Assembly (NCBI GenBank): GCA_037951165.1
Contig: JBBDHG010000008.1
Span: 2,408,501 to 2,472,500 of the forward strand
Direction of reading: 5' to 3'
Length of the DNA: 64,000 nucleotides
DNA from: Lophius americanus
Lineage: Eukaryota > Chordata > Actinopteri > Lophiiformes > Lophiidae
Position numbers and translations under genes: made by a program. The notes beneath the pieces were generated by a model that saw only the letters and a list, made by a program, of their open reading frames with translations, had not been told where the DNA came from and searched no databases. Shown piece after piece: positions 60,301-64,000 of this stretch (the first letter of the stretch is position 1; each line of letters begins with the position of its first letter).

Positions 60301-62084
60301 CATCCGCTAACATAATCAAAAACTCTTAGACACGTTTTTAATCCATCAATCCACAAATGAACTGCCAGTATGGGTTTTCTTGACCTTTTAACTTTTGGGA
60401 TTATGGTATGTTTCCCTGGTTCCAAGTTGGACTTTTTTTGGTGGTTGGTTTCTACGGCGACCTAGACGGATTACATTACTATAACTATTTTATTGCCGCA
60501 ATTGAGCAATGTTGTTCACAGTCATGTTCTTTGCAATCTAATGTTAATCAGTCATGAAGCTAACTGTGCAGTATTATTGCTAAGGTTGTCAATCTAACCT
60601 TTGTTAATCATATGACTATAGTCTTAGCTGTAAACTGGGCTGTGCACTACATTAGATGACCAGCTCCCTAAATTATCTGGTTATGCATCACTGCATAGTT
60701 GGCGTCATAAAAGCCTAGCGTTAGGTGGCAATATACATAAATATGTGCTATAATAAATAAAAATAATAAACATTTTTCATTCCAAACAGTTACATAACGA
60801 CATAATTTCAGTCCGTTGTCGCAACTTAGTCATGTGACTCATCTGCTCAAACCACGCTTCCAGGTTTTTTCACAAAACTTTCCACACAATAAAAAAGAAA
60901 TGAAGTGGCATCTTTTTCTTTGTTTCCATGGATACATATTGAGAAGCGGCTCATTATGCAGGACGTTATTTATCATAAGAGAGTTTTCAAGGGTGTAACT
61001 CAAAAACCAATCAATAGTTTTTCATAAAACTTGTTTTTTCAGAGATGGAAAATGTAACTTGTTCTCAGATGTGTCATTAACAAGAATTACAATTAACAGG
61101 ATCCATATAAATAATTAACTTCAGTCTTTCTGGGAGGAAAGGCACTCATGGTGAGCATCTTGATTTTTTTCAAGCTTTTTTCTTTTTTATGATTTTGAAG
61201 GAGTGAAAAGGATTCAGCCACCCTAATATTAAATACACAGTTGGACTCCAAGAATGGCTCTGCAATCACAGGAATGCAATAAAGAGTAATAATAATGTGA
61301 AGCACACCTGTCAGGTCTCGGCCCAGGAAGGGATCTTCTACGTCTGAGACTCGGGATCGCGCCGCGCCGTCACACTCCGGTGTTTGGTACCTGTTACACG
61401 GAGAGGAGAGGACATCAGGCTGCATGAGAAAGAAACTCACAGTCAGTTCTGAAACTGAAGAGGAAAAGAAATAGTCTGCCTGTGCAACGTGTGAAAAAGA
61501 AGAAGCTTTGCCATGATGACAAGTTTGGAGAGCCACTGTCAATAAAAATCAAACACAGCCTAGAGGTGAAAATACCTCAAGAAATTTTCCTTCCAGGGCC
61601 TCAGAAAGTGGATTTTAAAAGCTCAATCTGTTACCGATATCTGAAGGTCAAATATCTATCTTCACCTTCCAGAATATGTTCACTGCGTGTATCTGTGCAG
61701 CCAGGCTTCTTCAGGCAACTTCACCGACTTTGGCTTAATTCTGTTGACAGCAATTAACTTTTCTTTTTATGAATGCTTAACAGACACTATTTTTTTTTTT
61801 TGATGAGCACAGCGTTGAGTTTCAGAGCCAGAACAAACTGTTCGACATTAAACGCTGCATGACTCCTTTTATCCTGGCGACCACAACATTGGAATGGAAA
61901 ATTGAGCATGTGTGTCCTATTTGTCCTTTTGTTCTAAGTCAAAGCAAGTTTTTTTTTTGTTTTTTTTTTCAACGTCTACAGGACCACTGATCCGAAAAAA
62001 AATGGCTGATGCTTTAATCTGCACTCAGAAAATAGAATGATTGACACATGAGGTCTGCTCTCTAATTTAAAGAAACCATTCTTT

Positions 62085-62127
<43 letters not shown>

Positions 62128-62909
62128 CACAGATGACAATGTGGTGTGGGTTTTCCCATAACAGCTCCAATGTGATCTGGTTTCGGGTTTTGGAGGCTTT
62201 CACTTTCACAGCCGGCGAGAAAATGAATGAATGAATGAATAAATGTTGATTCATCTTCATAAACTTCTCCTCTGTGCTGTTCCCCCGCCATTTCTGCACT
62301 GAATGCAAATGTTCACACCAGGACTTGAAGCTTATTTTTTTTCTCTAAGTGACCCAGCAGCTTGGATCAATCACTCCTCCAAAATAAATACTTGGGTCTG
62401 TCAATCAGTCGTTCAATTTTGGACACTCTTCTATACACATAAACAACTTCTAATTAGAAATTTGTGGTGCACAGAAGATAAATCCAAATATTTGCTCTTC
62501 CTCATACACCGTCAGAAGATCATGAGTTCTAATGTAATAATCATCATCAACCCTCATGGACAGAAACCGGCCAAACCTTATGGAGGCGTCACTTCTTACA
62601 AATAAAAATGCAAAAATGTTCTCGACCTCATTCAACCTGCACTCAAAATAAACACGGTGAAAAGAACAAGAAAACTTGTTTTATGTTCCAGTGAATTATG
62701 GAGTAGCGTAAATCACCTGGTAGAGGTTCCAGGAATGGGCCGTCCTGTGTCCACCAGCACACACCAGCAGTACCCTGTGGACTGGTGGCACTGGACCGGT
62801 TGGTAAAGGCCTCCAGGCCCACAGTCGGGGATAAAAATAGCCTCGCGAGGATTCTGCCGGGCCTCGTCGAGTGCACTCTGTCGCTCCTGGTCACAAGAGG
62901 GAACTTTCT
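51391..62909 (-). CDS. smoc1: SPARC-related modular calcium-binding protein 1, 3' half
   Basis: Secreted matricellular glycoprotein of basement membranes that modulates BMP signalling (family knowledge). Five exons are seen with GT/AG borders and matching phases: 62717-62909, 61308-61390, 54225-54330, 52415-52659, 51391-51444. In order they encode the second thyroglobulin type-1 domain (SCDQERQSALDEARQNP, CHQSTGYCWCVLVDTG), a linker ending DPFLGRDLTG, the start of the EC domain (CPEGKKVEFITSLLDALTTD), and the paired EF-hands with intact loops DNNGSQDINKKE and DLNKDKAISLQE followed by LKGCLGVSKEG. The last exon continues in frame as TSSTSGSHGTRQGTKLF, alignable with the SMOC1 tail that ends GTNPFIGRLV. 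Choice of SMOC1 over SMOC2 rests on CHQSTGYCWCVLVDTG and KKKAKPKKCAR. N-terminal exons lie beyond base 64000; the final coding exon was not located. Confidence 0.94.
51660..52320. repeat. Unnamed interspersed repeat with AGGGGGAGC boxes, copy 2
   Basis: Same modules as 42300-43190: TTTTACTCACT boxes at about 51695, 51993, 52130 and 52253, with GGACATAAATCAAAAACTAT and TTAGTCCAAATTTGGTGCTT. It lies in the smoc1 intron between the EF-hand exon and the following exon. Confidence 0.75.
53020..53935 (+). repeat. LINE-like 3' end, longer copy
   Basis: The run CTCCAAACGCAGAATGGGAG, CTCCTGTGGAACCTCTTTCC, CCCATGATGCACTGAGCTTC, ACTTGACTTCTTCCCTGGTG and TTTCTGCCTGTTAAAAGGCA is the 3' end of a repeat family very common in fish. 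The 15405-16010 element matches its middle. It sits within a smoc1 intron. The family is probably a non-LTR retrotransposon. Confidence 0.7.
54331..55837. other. smoc1 intron, nothing recognised
   Basis: Open frames of about 100 codons at 54644-54988 have no recognisable domain on either strand. Confidence 0.4.
55838..56070 (+). repeat. Interspersed repeat, 3' portion
   Basis: CCAAGACTATCCCAGCAAAA, GCGAGAGGCGGTGTACATCC, AACTTAGAGTCACCAATTCA and TTTTTGGACTATAGGAGGAA continue the family whose 5' portion is seen at 2070 and 26930. Confidence 0.75.
56765..57085 (+). repeat. tRNA-derived SINE, near full length
   Basis: GGCGGCTGTGACTTGGGATG (A-box part), GTTGGTTCAACCCTCAGTCT (B-box part), ACCCTTGAGCAAGATGCTGA and GTAAAGTGCATTGAGCTTTT form a nearly complete element of a common fish SINE family. 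Other copies are at 47203 (minus) and 59745 (minus). Confidence 0.8.
57478..57715 (+). repeat. Interspersed repeat, copy 2 of a pair
   Basis: Matches 47484-47720: CCCCATCTCCACCCAGTCCT, CTCAGCAGAGTCGTCAGCCG, then ATGTCTGCTG. Family unknown to me. Confidence 0.7.
57716..58697. other. smoc1 intron, no gene recognised
   Basis: A minus-strand open frame at 58141-58458 reads GGGPVWVLELQPQGAEWRYF and further; I do not recognise a domain. It may be a repeat. Confidence 0.35.
58698..59345. repeat. Interspersed repeat, longest copy of TTAAAGGTGCAGTCTG family
   Basis: Starts TTTAAAGGTGCAGTCTGTAA and ends near TTCACCCACTTAAAC, giving imperfect inverted ends. About 650 bases, no coding frame recognised. 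Partial relatives lie at 2000, 10150-10335 (minus) and 51001. Confidence 0.55.
59745..59955 (-). repeat. tRNA-derived SINE copy
   Basis: Minus strand: GAGCTGTGACTCAGGAAGTA, ATCCACTGATAGTAAGGTCG, GTGACCTTGAGCAAGAGATT and a 3' end with TGAATGTGTGTGAATGGGTG. Same family as 56765-57085. Confidence 0.75.
59956..61307. other. smoc1 intron, nothing recognised
   Basis: No repeat or exon that I can support. Confidence 0.4.
62092..62125. repeat. (TA)n microsatellite
   Basis: Short TA tract following a CACACA run, within a smoc1 intron. Confidence 0.95.
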
Positions 62910-64000
62910 CTAAAACCATGAGAAACACACTCAATACAAGGGTACTGTAAGCAGGAAAGCAAAAACTGATTATTATTATCAAAGTGTACTCCAATAAAAA
63001 CTGCATCGGTTTAAAACTGAACCCAGATAGTCAAATAAATTGAATTGATACCAATCTTTCCTCCTGTGTCAATAACTTTATGCTCCTTCAGCTGAGGGTC
63101 ATATGGCCTGTGATGAAACTGAATATCAGGTATCATACAATGTCTGTGTAGATTCCCATTTATCCAGGTTATGGTAATCCATGTGGACCCAAACCAAAGC
63201 AACTGGACTTTTGTTTGGGTTTGAAGACATTTCAAACTTCATCCAGGAGGCTTCTTCAGTTCTAACTGCCTGGTGGCGAGTCAGAGTTTTTACATCTCTT
63301 TCAGAGAGGATGGATGTTTTAAAAGAGGAGTTAAGGAAAACATCTTTAATTTAGTAACTTCTGTTCCCAGAGAACACATGTAACATGTTACTGTTTAGTT
63401 TAATTTAGCGTATCACAAAGTATGTTGTGACGTCTTTATTTGGTAAATTAAACATTTTATTAACTGCGTGATTCAATGTTACAGCGTTGCCCAAAAAAGG
63501 GAAACTTTTGGTTTGAAGTGAAAACTGCGGGGTTGAAACAAAAGAGATACTCATTTTTATGACGATGAGCTCAATTCACTTTCTTTCTAAATGAACACAT
63601 CCGGTTTTAAGCAGAATTTGATTCTGATGTAAACGCGCTTGAAATAAACAACAGTCGGAACCATTTTTCGCCAAATTGGTGCCCTAAGCGTAAAGGCAGG
63701 AAGGGTCAGGCCTGCACGTCTGTGTCCTGGGACATGTGGAGATGTCCAACCTCAACAAGTCCTTCTTCATGTTGTATTAGGAACTTTTCACATCAATCTC
63801 TCATATCTGTCATAAATGCAACAACAGCCACTTGAGAATCACTCCTGCAACACCTAATTTTCCTGAGCAGTATTTACATTCACATCCATTTAGTCCATCG
63901 CTCACTCTTCAACCAAGCACAACAAAGCTGCGTGCTGAAGTTGTTACCGTGGTGATCGAGTATGCTTTTACCTTTTCCGTTCCCTTCTTCATTTTACATA
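62910..64000. other. smoc1 intron reaching the window edge
   Basis: A repeat fragment at about 63135-63290 (ATCCATGTGGACCCAAACCA, AACTTCATCCAGGAGGCTTC) is related to 42185-42262. I find no further smoc1 exon. Confidence 0.45.

Overview
This window is teleost fish nuclear DNA. The evidence is intron-containing vertebrate genes, fish-type interspersed repeats (L2/Rex-like and RTE-like LINEs, tRNA-derived SINEs, a Tc1-like element, a Ty3/gypsy scrap) and many (AC)n and minisatellite tracts. All recognisable genes lie on the minus strand.

Bases 1-14400 hold part of a T-cell receptor beta (TRB) locus. In transcriptional order, from high to low coordinates, there are four intact two-exon V genes (13910-14343, 11915-12367, 10636-11068, 3911-4363). 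Each is followed by a 23-type recombination signal (RSS). Next come one D segment (1720-1731, flanked by 12- and 23-RSS) and four J segments (1293-1343, 1137-1186, 970-1017, 250-299) with 12-RSS and splice donors. A constant region would lie beyond base 1. Leaders, hinge residues, 12/23 spacing and splice sites all read intact, so the segments look usable. Between them are LINE, gypsy and simple-repeat debris.

Bases 17885-27963 hold a complete nine-exon facilitative hexose transporter (SLC2A/GLUT family, 488 codons plus stop by my splicing, closest to class I). Its introns contain LINE relics, a Tc1-like transposase relic and a 20-bp minisatellite.

Bases 28830-46600 have no recognised gene. 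The main structures are two large 15-bp minisatellite arrays (28833-29950 and 30394-31010) separated by a LINE fragment, then (AC)n tracts, a G/A tract, an unnamed interspersed repeat with AGGGGGAGC boxes (42300-43190, again at 51660-52320) and a 49-bp tandem array (44831-45362).

Bases 51391-62909 hold the 3' half of smoc1: five exons covering the second thyroglobulin type-1 domain, linker, EF-hand (EC) domain and near-C-terminus. Upstream exons lie beyond base 64000. The last tiny coding exon was not found.

The TRB, transporter and smoc1 genes are neighbours, not functional partners. The most interesting signal is the compact TRB cluster. Its D segment has the 12-base core GGGACAGGGGGC, which I recall as identical to human TRBD1.
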